Shown: piece after piece, positions 51,261-60,498 of the stretch
Layout: each line of letters starts with the position of its first letter
Numbering within the stretch: position 1 is the stretch's first letter
NCBI RefSeq assembly: GCF_017809215.1
Contig: NZ_CP065424.1
Location: 894,001-958,000, forward strand
DNA: 64,000 nt
From: Heyndrickxia oleronia
GTDB lineage: Bacteria > Bacillota > Bacilli > Bacillales > Bacillaceae_C
Reading direction: 5' to 3'
Program-made: the position numbers and the translations under genes
The notes under the pieces: generated by a model
Databases searched by the model: none
Told to the model about the DNA's origin: nothing
What the model saw: only the letters and a program-made list of their open reading frames with translations

Positions 51261-52136
51261 TCACTTGTCAAAATGATAAAAATCAATTTCCATAATAAAT
51301 TGCACAAAAGCATGGACCATGCTTAATTTTAAGGATTCTTCGTGATAGAACATCCATGTTTTTCGTAAGATGGGTTCGTTGTCCTTTGTTTTGATTTCGA
51401 TTTTGTGAAGATCATCGATATCGTCTAACGTCATGCTGGACATAATGGCATATCCCAATCCATTGATTACCATTTCCTTGCAGGTTTCCGATTTATCGAC
51501 TTCGATACTAATCAAAGGAGGTTGCGAATAATTTTCTGCCCACCAATGATCAACTAGTGTTTTAAAAAGATAATCAGTGTGGTAATCAATTCTTGGTAGA
51601 TGTGGGAGCTGCTCAATATCTATCTTTTCCTTTGAGACAATGCAGATTTTTTCTTCGAATAATAAATGCTTTTTTTCCTTCCAACCATAATCTCCTTTTA
51701 GAAAACCAATATGAATTTCTTCATTATGAACTAAGTTTGCAATATCTCCACTAAGTCCTGTTGTGACTTTGAACTCTATAAGTGGGTAGTGATCTTTAAA
51801 GATTCTCAGCAAATCGGGTAGTTTGTGGTATGCGAAGAAGTTTGATACCCCTAATTTTAAGGTTCCAGTTACTTTGCCTTCCATATTCCTCACATTCTCT
51901 TTTATCTTTTGAATATTGATTAGCACTTCATGTGCGGATTTCGCTAAATATTCACCTTGAGGGGTAAATTGAACACCACGTCTTCCTCTGTTGACGATCT
52001 GGACGGCAAATTCTTGTTCAATTTGCTGCAAGCGATTGGTTAGAGCAGGCTGAGATATGAATAGCCTTTTTGCTGCTTTTGTAATGTTTTTTTCTTTGTA
52101 GAGGGTTTGTAATATGAGCCAATCACGATCATCCAT
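51261..52136 (-). CDS. LysR-family regulator
   Basis: 291 aa. N-terminal HTH (LQTLYKEKNITKAAKRLFIS, then QPALTNRLQQIE) and a periplasmic-binding-type effector domain (FKVTTGLSGDIANLVHNEEI). It is divergent from the AbrB-family membrane protein gene with a 173-bp shared promoter region bearing two dyads, so it probably controls that gene and itself. Effector unknown. Confidence 0.92.
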   Translation of the reverse strand: MDDRDWLILQTLYKEKNITKAAKRLFISQPALTNRLQQIEQEFAVQIVNRGRRGVQFTPQGEYLAKSAHEVLINIQKIKENVRNMEGKVTGTLKLGVSNFFAYHKLPDLLRIFKDHYPLIEFKVTTGLSGDIANLVHNEEIHIGFLKGDYGWKEKKHLLFEEKICIVSKEKIDIEQLPHLPRIDYHTDYLFKTLVDHWWAENYSQPPLISIEVDKSETCKEMVINGLGYAIMSSMTLDDIDDLHKIEIKTKDNEPILRKTWMFYHEESLKLSMVHAFVQFIMEIDFYHFDK

Positions 52137-52211
52137 ATGTTATCTTCTCCAATTTAGCCATTATTTTTTTTGATGGGTAATGATATAAATTTACTATTTT
52201 ATTAATCTCTA

Positions 52212-52258
52212 AATGTATATTACATTCATTGTATTGATAATTCTAATAATTTTATCAA
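52212..52258. promoter_or_regulatory. LysR-type dyads in the divergent promoter
   Basis: Perfect palindrome AATGTATATTACATT at 52212-52226, and TTGATAA-N11-TTATCAA at 52234-52258, which has the T-N11-A geometry of LysR-type binding sites. Both lie between the LysR gene and the AbrB-family gene. Confidence 0.6.
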
Positions 52259-52309
52259 CTTTATTTAGAAATGAAATGACACCTCTTGATAAAGAAAGAA
52301 GGGTCTACA

Positions 52310-53452
52310 TTGGAAAAGAGTCATTTTTTTATTCGGAGTATTTGTTTTATTTTTCTTAGTAGCTTGGGAGGATTTGTTTTTTCCTTTACAAATCTCTCAA
52401 TAGGATGGATGATTGGAACGCTTCTTTTAGCTGCATTGATTTCCTTTTATAAACCAAAGCTGATCAATCACCATAATCATCAAAAAGGGCTACCTTCTTT
52501 TTGGATGTATTTAGGTCAGATCTTTCTAGCAATTGAGCTTGGACAGAAAATAAATATATCCTTTATCGAAGTCTTTAGAGCAAATTGGATAAGTATTATT
52601 TCCATGCTTCTACTCTCTATTCTCTTTTCACTTTTATCTGGTTTCATATTATGGCGCTTTACTGATTTTGATATGATTACCTGTTTTTTTGGAGCAACCC
52701 CTGGAGGGTTAAGCGCAATGCCAAGCATTGCAGAAGAGGTTGGAGCGAACACGATGGTGGTGACAGTTATACAAACCATGCGTGTTTTCTTAGTTGTTCT
52801 AATGATTCCGCTATTTGCTTCAATTTGGTTGACACGTTCTACTAATGATCTCACCGTAAACCATGTAATAGTTTCCACGACACATTCTCCTTTTGAAATT
52901 ACCCAACTTCTATGGACGGTCTTGTTAATCGTAGGCGTATGTGGCGGTTATTATGTTGGAAAGTATTTGAGATTTCCAGCTCCTTGGCTCGTAGGTGGAA
53001 TGCTAGGTGTAGGATGTGTTCAAACAATGGGATCTGTTTTGTTTGATACAGATTTAAAGGCATGGTGGCCACCTAGTATGATGGTTTTATCGCAAATTTT
53101 TATTGCTACTAGTATAGGTTCTCGGTTTTATAAGGAAATGATCGTCGGCATGACAAAAACATTAGTTGTCTCATTTTTTACAACGATTGGTCTAATTCTT
53201 TCTTTGTTTTTTTGCGCGTATTTTATTTCACTCATAACAGGCATTTCCTTAGTTACGTCTGTATTGGCATTTACACCGGGAGGTATTGCTGAAATGACTA
53301 CAACCTCCGCTGTTCTAAATGCAGATTCAACATTTGTAGTAGTTGTTCAAGTTCTTCGGATTGTTGTTGTACTGGTCATTTTACCTCCAGTCTTTCGATT
53401 ATTAAAACGGTGGGAAGCACACAAAATTGAACGTTCTCGTACATCGGCATAA
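52310..53452 (+). CDS. AbrB-family (PF05145) membrane protein
   Basis: 380 aa with about 10 membrane helices and an internal duplication: FGATPGGLSAMPSIAEEVGA and FTPGGIAEMTTTSAVLNAD are equivalent positions in the two halves. The family is often labelled 'ammonia monooxygenase' or 'AbrB', but it is a membrane transporter-like protein of unknown substrate and unrelated to the AbrB DNA-binding protein. TTG 52310 follows AGAAGGG with a 6-nt spacer; a TTG eight codons upstream has no site. Its regulator is the divergent LysR gene; carboxylate transport would fit the neighbours. Confidence 0.8.
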   Translation: MEKSHFFIRSICFIFLSSLGGFVFSFTNLSIGWMIGTLLLAALISFYKPKLINHHNHQKGLPSFWMYLGQIFLAIELGQKINISFIEVFRANWISIISMLLLSILFSLLSGFILWRFTDFDMITCFFGATPGGLSAMPSIAEEVGANTMVVTVIQTMRVFLVVLMIPLFASIWLTRSTNDLTVNHVIVSTTHSPFEITQLLWTVLLIVGVCGGYYVGKYLRFPAPWLVGGMLGVGCVQTMGSVLFDTDLKAWWPPSMMVLSQIFIATSIGSRFYKEMIVGMTKTLVVSFFTTIGLILSLFFCAYFISLITGISLVTSVLAFTPGGIAEMTTTSAVLNADSTFVVVVQVLRIVVVLVILPPVFRLLKRWEAHKIERSRTSA

Positions 53453-53561
53453 AGCGAAATATTAAATTGAATGTTTAGAATTATTAGTCTAATATATAGA
53501 ATCTCATCTGCTTCCGATTTACAATAGAGTAGAATTGGTAAGTAAAAAGGGGAGGGATGGG

Positions 53562-55172
53562 ATGAAAAAATATTTTTCGGTATCACTTCAAACAAAAGTA
53601 GTTGTTTTAATTACGGCCTTATTATTATTTGTTATTTTGATTTTGACAGTGTTTTACGGATACATTGAATCAAAAAGTACCGAGCAACATATAGGTCAGT
53701 TGGCGAAGCAGGTAGCGATCACTGTTTCGTTAATGCCTACAGTGAAGGAAGCATTTAATCTTGAACATCCTTCAACAGTCATTCAGCCCATTACCAAAAA
53801 AATTTCTGATGAAGTTGGGGCAGAGTTTATTGTTATTGGTAATAAGGATAGTATTCGGTATTCCCATCCAGACGAAAATAAAATCGGAAAAAAAATGGTC
53901 GGTGGAGATAATGACCGTGCCTTAAAAAAAGGAATGAATTATATTTCAGAAGCAGTAGGTTCTTTAGGGCCTTCCATTAGGGGGAAAGCTCCTATCCTTG
54001 ATGAAAAGGGTGAAATTATTGGAATTGTCTCGGTTGGTTTTATGAAAAGAGAAGTGAGAGAGGTAATAAGTAATCGACTATTAAAAATTATACTTATATC
54101 TCTATTTGTATTATTTTTAGGCAGTGTAGGGGGTGTCCTATTAGCTCGAAACATTCGAAGGGATACTCTTGGCTTGGAACCGCATGAAATTGCTTCCTTA
54201 TATCGAGAAAGAAGTGCTATCTTACAATCTATCAAAGAAGGAATTATTGCTGTAGATGCAAATGGCGATATTACAATGATGAATGATTCTGCTCGAAAAA
54301 TATTAGGAGTCAAAAAAGATTCATTGCATACTCCGATTGAAACCATCATTCCAAATACAAAAATGCATAGAGTACTGGAAACTGGGATTCATGAAAATGA
54401 CAAAGAAATGCTTTTAAATGAAAAACATGTGATTGTTAATCGGATCCCAATTCGGGATAAAGAGCGAATTGTCGGTGTGGTTGCTAGTTTTCGGGACAAA
54501 ACTGAAATTAAGGCGATGTTAGATACTCTATCAGAGGTAAAGAAGTATTCAGAGGATTTACGGGCACAAACTCATGAATTTGCGAATAAACTTTATGTTT
54601 TATCAGGAATGCTCCAATTACATCAATACGATGAAGCATTATCTTTTATCCAAAACGAGGCTGCAGTACATAGAAATCAAAATCAAATTCTTTTCCAACA
54701 GATTGTTGATTCAAAAGTTCAAGCAATTCTTATTGGTAAGATTGGGAAAGCCTCGGAAAAAAAAGTAAAGTTTACGATTGATTCGTCCAGTTCTTTACAA
54801 CCATTGCCGAAACAAATTGGTCTCGCTCAATTAATTTCTGTTCTTGGAAACATCATTGACAATGCCTTTGAGGCGGTTTCAACGAGTACGAAAAAAGAAA
54901 TCACTTTTTTTACTACTGATGTTGGAAATGATATTGTGTTCGAAATTGATGATACCGGAAATGGAATTAGAGTAGAGGATATTAAGCATATTTTTCATAG
55001 AGGATATACAACAAAAAAAGGAAAAAATCGGGGATACGGATTAAGTATTGTAAAAGAAATTATAGAAGAGCTAAATGGAACGATTGAAATACAAGCAAAA
55101 AAAGAGGGAGGAACGATATTCTCCATTTTTATTCCAAAATGGATTAAATGCGAAAAGGAGGATTCTTTGTGA
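53562..55172 (+). CDS. CitA/DcuS-type sensor histidine kinase
   Basis: 536 aa. TM1 at ~12-32, an extracytoplasmic single-Cache sensor (~35-165, with VIGNKDSIRYSHPDENKIGK and the GSLGPSIRGKAPI loop that contacts carboxylates in this family), TM2 at ~168-190, a cytoplasmic PAS (~215-310, SIKEGIIAVDANGDITMMND), then a dimerisation helix with phospho-His in RAQTHEFANKLYVLSGML and an HATPase domain (GNIIDNAFEA; DDTGNGI; RGYGLSIV). Such kinases sense citrate or C4-dicarboxylates outside. ATG 53562 follows GGGGAGGG. Overlaps the response regulator gene. Likely induces the TctCBA operon downstream. Confidence 0.94.
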   Translation: MKKYFSVSLQTKVVVLITALLLFVILILTVFYGYIESKSTEQHIGQLAKQVAITVSLMPTVKEAFNLEHPSTVIQPITKKISDEVGAEFIVIGNKDSIRYSHPDENKIGKKMVGGDNDRALKKGMNYISEAVGSLGPSIRGKAPILDEKGEIIGIVSVGFMKREVREVISNRLLKIILISLFVLFLGSVGGVLLARNIRRDTLGLEPHEIASLYRERSAILQSIKEGIIAVDANGDITMMNDSARKILGVKKDSLHTPIETIIPNTKMHRVLETGIHENDKEMLLNEKHVIVNRIPIRDKERIVGVVASFRDKTEIKAMLDTLSEVKKYSEDLRAQTHEFANKLYVLSGMLQLHQYDEALSFIQNEAAVHRNQNQILFQQIVDSKVQAILIGKIGKASEKKVKFTIDSSSSLQPLPKQIGLAQLISVLGNIIDNAFEAVSTSTKKEITFFTTDVGNDIVFEIDDTGNGIRVEDIKHIFHRGYTTKKGKNRGYGLSIVKEIIEELNGTIEIQAKKEGGTIFSIFIPKWIKCEKEDSL

Positions 55173-55846
55173 TTAATGTTATCATTTCAGAGGACGATTT
55201 TAGAGTAGCGGCTATTCATGAACAATTCCTAAAGAAAATAGAGGATGTTTGTGTGATTGGAAAAGCATTAAACGGAGAACAAACCCTCGCATTTCTTAAA
55301 AATAATCGAGTGGATTTAATTATATTAGATATTTTTATGCCCGATCAATTAGGGACAGAGATCTTAAATGAAATACGAAACAACTATGAACATATCGACG
55401 TGATTATTATTTCGGCAGCTTTTGAAAAAAATTATGTAGAAGCTGCTATTCGACAAGGTGTATTGGATTATATTATTAAGCCTGTGACGATGGAAAGATT
55501 TAGGCAGTCCATCGAAAACTATAAAAGAAAACATCAATTATTTAGCTCAAACGAATTAAATCAAGAACTAATAGATAAATATTTTGGTTTTAAAAATGAT
55601 TCGAATGATTCCAATAGGGATCTTCCGAAAGGAATTGATCCCCTAACATTACAAAAGGTGAAAGGGATTTTAAAGATTTTCCCTAATGGTGTATCAGCGG
55701 AAGAAATGGGTGAAAAAATGGGAGCCTCAAGGCCAACCGCTCGAAGATATTTAGAATATTTGACTTCAATTGGGGAGGGAAGTGCAGAGCTAGAATATGG
55801 AATCGTAGGCAGACCAGAAAGGAAATATCGATTAGTAAATAAATAA
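55169..55846 (+). CDS. CitB/DctR-type response regulator
   Basis: 225 aa. Receiver domain with acidic pocket SEDD and phosphoacceptor Asp54 (DLIILDIFMPDQLGTE); C-terminal helix-turn-helix of the CitB type (GVSAEEMGEKMGASRPTARR, RYLEYLT). GTG 55169 fits AAAGGAGG 8 nt upstream and overlaps the kinase stop (GTGA). It would activate the tricarboxylate transporter genes that start 135 bp later. Confidence 0.94.
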   Translation: MINVIISEDDFRVAAIHEQFLKKIEDVCVIGKALNGEQTLAFLKNNRVDLIILDIFMPDQLGTEILNEIRNNYEHIDVIIISAAFEKNYVEAAIRQGVLDYIIKPVTMERFRQSIENYKRKHQLFSSNELNQELIDKYFGFKNDSNDSNRDLPKGIDPLTLQKVKGILKIFPNGVSAEEMGEKMGASRPTARRYLEYLTSIGEGSAELEYGIVGRPERKYRLVNK

Positions 55847-55860
55847 TTTAAGTATTTTAT

Positions 55861-55896
55861 TGTGAACATTATGAACAAAATGTTCACAATTTTTTT
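55861..55896 (+). terminator. Terminator after the two-component genes
   Basis: TGTGAACATT (55861-55870) pairs with AATGTTCACA (55879-55888), then A and T7. Confidence 0.85.
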
Positions 55897-55910
55897 ATTA
55901 TTAATTTATT

Positions 55911-55926
55911 TTGTAAACGGTTACAA
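55911..55926 (+). promoter_or_regulatory. cre site before the tctCBA-prpDB operon
   Basis: TTGTAAACGGTTACAA contains a full match to TGWAANCGNTNWCA and is nearly palindromic. It lies 54 bp before the TctC start, so CcpA repression of the carboxylate operon is expected. Confidence 0.75.
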
Positions 55927-55980
55927 AAAGGTTTTTCTTTACTATGATTTTTTTAAGCTTAGAAAGGGGGAGAAGGGAAA

Positions 55981-56985
55981 TTGAAGAAACGTTTTTTCTT
56001 TTTAGTTGTATTTGCACTTTTCTTGGTTATTACCTCTGCTTGTTCTAGTAACACTTCATCTTCAAAGGGAGGAAAGGATTGGAAGCCAGGTAAAACGATT
56101 GAAATTGTTGCTCCTAGTGGGGCTGGTGGTGGTTGGGATACCACAGCAAGAATGGCAGCCAAGGTTCTAGGCGAGGAGAAAATAATTGATCAAAAAATGG
56201 GGGTGGTAAATAAGACTGGTGGAGGAGGAGCTGTAGGATGGGCCTATATTCATTCTAAAAAGGGAAGTTCTAATAATCTCTTTGTTACTTCGCCACCGAT
56301 GCTACTTGTTCCATTAAATGGTCAATCAGAATTTGATTATAAAGATTTTACTCCTATTGCAAACTTAATTGCTGATTATGCAGCGTTCGCTGTCAAGGCG
56401 GATTCAAAATGGAATAGTCTGAATGATTTATTTGAGGATATGAAAAAGGATCCTTCGAGTGTAACAGTTATTGGTGGTTCTTCACCTGGAAGCATGGACC
56501 ATATCCAATTTGTAAAAATTGCAAAGGCAGCAGGTGTAGATATTACCAAAATTAAATATGTTTCTGATCAAGATGGGGGAGCCTTAACTTCTCTACTAAA
56601 TGGAAATGCCGATGTTTTCTCAACAGGAGTTGCTGAGACGGCCGAACAGGTGAAAGCTGGGAAGATTAAGGTTTTGGGAATAACATCAGAGGAAAGGCTG
56701 AAAGGGGACATTATTTCAGAATTTCCAACAGCGAAGGAGCAAGGAATTGATGCGACTTTCATTAATTGGAGAGGATTTTTTGGACCGCCTAATATGGACA
56801 AAGCTGCTTTGAACTATTATGAGGGAAAATTAAAAGAGTTAAGTGATTCCCCAGCATGGGCTGATATTAGAGAAAAATATGGCTGGGATGAAGAATTTAT
56901 GGATAGTGAGGAATACCAAAAGTTTTTGGAAGAAGAAAATAAAAGCATGAAGGCATTATTAGATGAACTTGGTCTAGCAAAGTAA
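55981..56985 (+). CDS. tctC: Tripartite tricarboxylate transporter substrate-binding lipoprotein TctC
   Basis: 334 aa. Lipoprotein signal with Cys21 in VITSACSS. The TctC/Bug signature IEIVAPSGAGGGWDTTARMA is followed by a classic two-lobe binding protein (INWRGFFGPPNMDKAALNYY). Bug proteins bind tri- and dicarboxylates with high affinity. TTG start after GGGGGAGAAGGG. It hands its ligand to TctAB encoded next. The ligand is probably methylcitrate- or citrate-like, given the PrpD/PrpB genes. Confidence 0.94.
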   Translation: MKKRFFFLVVFALFLVITSACSSNTSSSKGGKDWKPGKTIEIVAPSGAGGGWDTTARMAAKVLGEEKIIDQKMGVVNKTGGGGAVGWAYIHSKKGSSNNLFVTSPPMLLVPLNGQSEFDYKDFTPIANLIADYAAFAVKADSKWNSLNDLFEDMKKDPSSVTVIGGSSPGSMDHIQFVKIAKAAGVDITKIKYVSDQDGGALTSLLNGNADVFSTGVAETAEQVKAGKIKVLGITSEERLKGDIISEFPTAKEQGIDATFINWRGFFGPPNMDKAALNYYEGKLKELSDSPAWADIREKYGWDEEFMDSEEYQKFLEEENKSMKALLDELGLAK

Positions 56986-57046
56986 AAATATTATTGGGTC
57001 GATGTTTCCCGCATCGGCTCATTCTATCATAGGTGGTGTGTTTAGA

Positions 57047-57490
57047 ATGTTAAATACAAAAAATAAAAAGGTATCACTTGGATTAATGGTGGTATCGATC
57101 ATTTATCTAATTCTCAGTTTTCGATTACCTTCATATGCCTATGTTCCGATTGATTCGGATGTCATTCCGATTGCCTTAGGATTTATTTTATTACTACTGT
57201 CCATCGCTTTATTTTTTATTAAGGATACAGGGGAAAAAGTAAAAATTCCAATGAATGATTTGATTCCGATTTTAATCGTATTAGGCTTTATCTTTTTTTA
57301 TATTCTTTTCCTTGAATTGCTAGGATTTATTATTGTGACAGCACTTTTTATCTTTTTTTGCTCTTGGTATCTCGGCTATAAAAAGTTTTTATCCAACAGC
57401 TTAGTATCCATTGTTTTACCAGTAGCGATCTATTTCTTATTTGTATCATTTTTACAAATTCAATTACCAAGTGGTGTATTGCCTTTTTAA
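57047..57490 (+). CDS. tctB: Tripartite tricarboxylate transporter small subunit TctB
   Basis: 147 aa with four membrane helices, the usual TctB layout (VSLGLMVVSIIYLILSFRLP at the start; LVSIVLPVAIYFLFVSFLQI at the end). ATG 57047 is chosen; an upstream in-frame ATG at 57002 adds residues unlike the family. The ribosome site (GGTGGTG) is weak. Confidence 0.88.
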   Translation: MLNTKNKKVSLGLMVVSIIYLILSFRLPSYAYVPIDSDVIPIALGFILLLLSIALFFIKDTGEKVKIPMNDLIPILIVLGFIFFYILFLELLGFIIVTALFIFFCSWYLGYKKFLSNSLVSIVLPVAIYFLFVSFLQIQLPSGVLPF

Positions 57491-57503
57491 GAAAGGGGTA
57501 TGA

Positions 57504-59012
57504 ATGATGTTTGATGGAATATTGGCAGGAATTGAAGTGGTCTTTAGTTTTCAAGGAATTCTTTTCGTATTAATTGGTGTTATCGTTGGGACAGTTATTG
57601 GAATGATACCTGGTTTGGGACCGATAACGGCTATTGCGGTCATGATTCCAATTACTTATGGGATGGTGCCAGCTTTAGCACTGTTATTGATGGCTGGTGT
57701 TTATTATGGTGCAGCGTATGGGGGAGCAGCTTCATCAATCCTATTAAATGCACCTGGTACATCTGAGGCAGTGGCAACAAGCTTTGATGGTTATCCAATG
57801 GCGAAGCAGGGGAAAGCTGGGAAGGCATTAGCAGTCGCAGCCATTTCATCTTTTATAGGTGGTACGATCAGTGTTATTTTACTTACTCTTTTAGCACCTA
57901 CTCTAGCAAATGTCGCTATTTCGTTTGGTCCACCTGCCTATTTTGCACTTATGCTAATGGGGTTAACAGCTGTATCTAGTTTGTCCGACGGATCAACAAT
58001 AAAAGCACTAATTTCTGCCACAATTGGCTTCATGATTGCAACGATAGGAATTGATTCACAGACTGGAACACCAAGATTTACATTTGGGAGTGCGCATTTA
58101 TTAGAAGGAATTGATTTCCTCGTCATTGCTCTTGGTTTATTTGCATTAGCAGAAGTGTGCTCATTGATTATTAATCGAAAGGAAAAAGGGACAGACACGA
58201 ATAAAATTGGTAGTTTACGATTATCGAAACAAGAATTTCGTGAAATGTCTACAACAGCCGGGAAACAATCCTTTTTAGGATTCCTCATTGGCGTATTACC
58301 AGGTGCAGGGGGAACGATCGCCTCACTGCTTGCATATGTTTCCGAAAAAAAGATGAGTAAGAACCCAGAACAATTTGGGAAAGGTGCAATAAAAGGAATC
58401 GCAGCACCTGAGTCTGCTAATAATGCTGCATCTGGCGGTGCTTTTGTCCCATTACTAAGTTTAGGGATACCTGGTTCAGGGACAACGGCTGTGATGCTAG
58501 GTGCATTAATGGTGTTAGGGGTGCAACCAGGTCCATTATTAATTGGAGATCATCCCGATATTTTTTGGGGAGTTATTATAAGTATGTATATCGGGAATAT
58601 TTTCCTATTAATATTGAATCTACCTTTAATCCCATATATATCAAAGATTTTAAAGGTTCCTCGTCCAATGCTCATTCCTTTAGTGATTGTGTTTTGCTTA
58701 ATTGGTGTATACGGAGTGAGTTTTAATACCTTTGATATGTTTTTACTTCTACTATTTGGAATCATTGGTTATGTGATGAGATTATTTCATTTTCCTGCCG
58801 CACCACTCCTATTAGCATTTATTTTAGGGGGAATGATGGAACAATCTTTCCGCCAATCCTTAACGATTTCAAATGGAAGTCTAGCAATCTTCTTTACTAA
58901 TCCAATTTCCTGTGTACTTTTAATCATTGCACTTTTAGCATTTCTATTACCGATTTTAAAAACATGGAAAAGGAAAAAAGAAGATAATCAGTCATCACAG
59001 CAGAGTGCCTAA
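57504..59012 (+). CDS. tctA: Tripartite tricarboxylate transporter large subunit TctA
   Basis: 502 aa with about 12 helices. The TctA signatures are clear: GTVIGMIPGLGPITAIAVMI, YGAAYGGAASSILLNAPGT and the second-half LPGAGGTIASLLAYVSEKKM with APESANNAASGGAFVPLLSL. Forms the sodium- or proton-driven pore with TctB. 13 bp after tctB. Confidence 0.95.
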   Translation: MMFDGILAGIEVVFSFQGILFVLIGVIVGTVIGMIPGLGPITAIAVMIPITYGMVPALALLLMAGVYYGAAYGGAASSILLNAPGTSEAVATSFDGYPMAKQGKAGKALAVAAISSFIGGTISVILLTLLAPTLANVAISFGPPAYFALMLMGLTAVSSLSDGSTIKALISATIGFMIATIGIDSQTGTPRFTFGSAHLLEGIDFLVIALGLFALAEVCSLIINRKEKGTDTNKIGSLRLSKQEFREMSTTAGKQSFLGFLIGVLPGAGGTIASLLAYVSEKKMSKNPEQFGKGAIKGIAAPESANNAASGGAFVPLLSLGIPGSGTTAVMLGALMVLGVQPGPLLIGDHPDIFWGVIISMYIGNIFLLILNLPLIPYISKILKVPRPMLIPLVIVFCLIGVYGVSFNTFDMFLLLLFGIIGYVMRLFHFPAAPLLLAFILGGMMEQSFRQSLTISNGSLAIFFTNPISCVLLIIALLAFLLPILKTWKRKKEDNQSSQQSA

Positions 59013-59037
59013 TCATAATAGGAAGGGGTAATTGAAT

Positions 59038-60468
59038 ATGAAGGAATTAAACTCTGTAAAAGCTAAAACCGTTGATTCAGTTTTTGAGACGATCGCTAAT
59101 TATGTTTTAGATAAAGAGATTACAAGTGAAGTTGCTTTGGAGACTGCTCGATATGTTTTAATCGATAGCTTAGGCTGTGGTTTTTTGGCTTTAAGGTATC
59201 CGGAATGTACAAAGCATCTGGGGCCAATAGTACCTGGAACCATAGTTCCTAATGGAAGTCGTGTACCTGGTACTTCATTTGAATTAGATCCTGTCCATGC
59301 TGCGTTTAATATCGGGTGTATGATTCGATGGCTAGACTATAATGATACATGGTTAGCTGCTGAGTGGGGACACCCTTCTGATAATCTTGGGGGGATACTA
59401 GCGGTAGCTGATTACCTTAGCAGAACTCGGAAACGGGCTTTGAAGATGAGGGATATTCTTGTAGCGATGGTTAAAGCCCATGAAATACAAGGCGTGCTAG
59501 CACTGACTAATAGTTTAAATCGCCAGGGGCTGGATCATGTGTTATTTGTTAAAATTGCTACTACCGCAGTGGTTACTGGTATGCTTGGTGGTACAAAAGA
59601 AGAAATCATGAATGCAGTTTCGAATGCTTGGCTTGATAATTCTAGTTTGCGAACATACCGGCATTTTCCAAATACGGGATCTCGGAAATCCTGGGCCGCA
59701 GGTGATGCGACAAGTAGAGGTGTTCGATTAGCTTTTATGGCATTAAAGGGAGAAATGGGTTATTCGACAGCACTCTCTGCCCCTCATTGGGGATTTCAGG
59801 ATGTGTTATTTGATGGAAAAGAGATAACCCTTAGCCGAACACTTGATTCTTATGTTATGGAGAATATTTTATTTAAAATTTCCTATCCGGCAGAATTTCA
59901 CGCGCAAACGGCTGCTGAATGTGCGATTCGATTGCATCCGATTGTGAGAGATCGACTGGTTGAGGTAAATAGAATTGTCATTGATACTCAAGAATCGGCG
60001 GTTCGTATTTTAGATAAGAAGGGACCGCTACATAATCCTGCTGACAGAGATCATTGTCTTCAATATATTACGGCAATAGGACTAATATATGGAACGATAA
60101 ACGCTGATCATTATGAAGATGAAACAGCACAGGATCAACGGATTGATCAACTACGTGAAAAAATGGAGATCGTCGAAAATAAACAATATAGTATTGATTA
60201 TTTAGATCCAAATCTTCGTTCGATTGCTAATGCTGTGCAAATTTATTTTAAGGATGGATCAGTTAGTGAAAAAATTGAATGTCAATATCCAATTGGACAT
60301 CCGTTTAGAAGGGATGAGGGAGTTCCCTTACTAATTAAGAAATTTCAGGATAACTTGGAAACCTGCTTTCCCGTAAAACAAGTTCAAGAGATTATGAGCA
60401 TCTGTATGGATTCATCGGTGTTGATTGATTATCAGGTAGATGAATTTATAAGTAAGCTATTGATCTAA
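59038..60468 (+). CDS. prpD: MmgE/PrpD family 2-methylcitrate dehydratase
   Basis: 476 aa. Family motifs: [40 protein letters not shown] with [20 protein letters not shown], and [20 protein letters not shown]. PrpD/MmgE dehydrates 2-methylcitrate to 2-methylaconitate, with no iron-sulfur cluster. ATG 59038 is preferred to a TTG two codons earlier, given AGGAAGGGG. Placed between tctA and prpB in a single operon. Confidence 0.93.
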   Translation: MKELNSVKAKTVDSVFETIANYVLDKEITSEVALETARYVLIDSLGCGFLALRYPECTKHLGPIVPGTIVPNGSRVPGTSFELDPVHAAFNIGCMIRWLDYNDTWLAAEWGHPSDNLGGILAVADYLSRTRKRALKMRDILVAMVKAHEIQGVLALTNSLNRQGLDHVLFVKIATTAVVTGMLGGTKEEIMNAVSNAWLDNSSLRTYRHFPNTGSRKSWAAGDATSRGVRLAFMALKGEMGYSTALSAPHWGFQDVLFDGKEITLSRTLDSYVMENILFKISYPAEFHAQTAAECAIRLHPIVRDRLVEVNRIVIDTQESAVRILDKKGPLHNPADRDHCLQYITAIGLIYGTINADHYEDETAQDQRIDQLREKMEIVENKQYSIDYLDPNLRSIANAVQIYFKDGSVSEKIECQYPIGHPFRRDEGVPLLIKKFQDNLETCFPVKQVQEIMSICMDSSVLIDYQVDEFISKLLI

Positions 60469-60498
60469 TTTGTTAAACATTGAAAGAAGGGATTATGG

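Noticed and set aside
52516..52878. Leftward 120-codon frame opposite the AbrB-family gene
   Set aside because: Antisense to a well-supported membrane protein, with no ribosome site or family resemblance.
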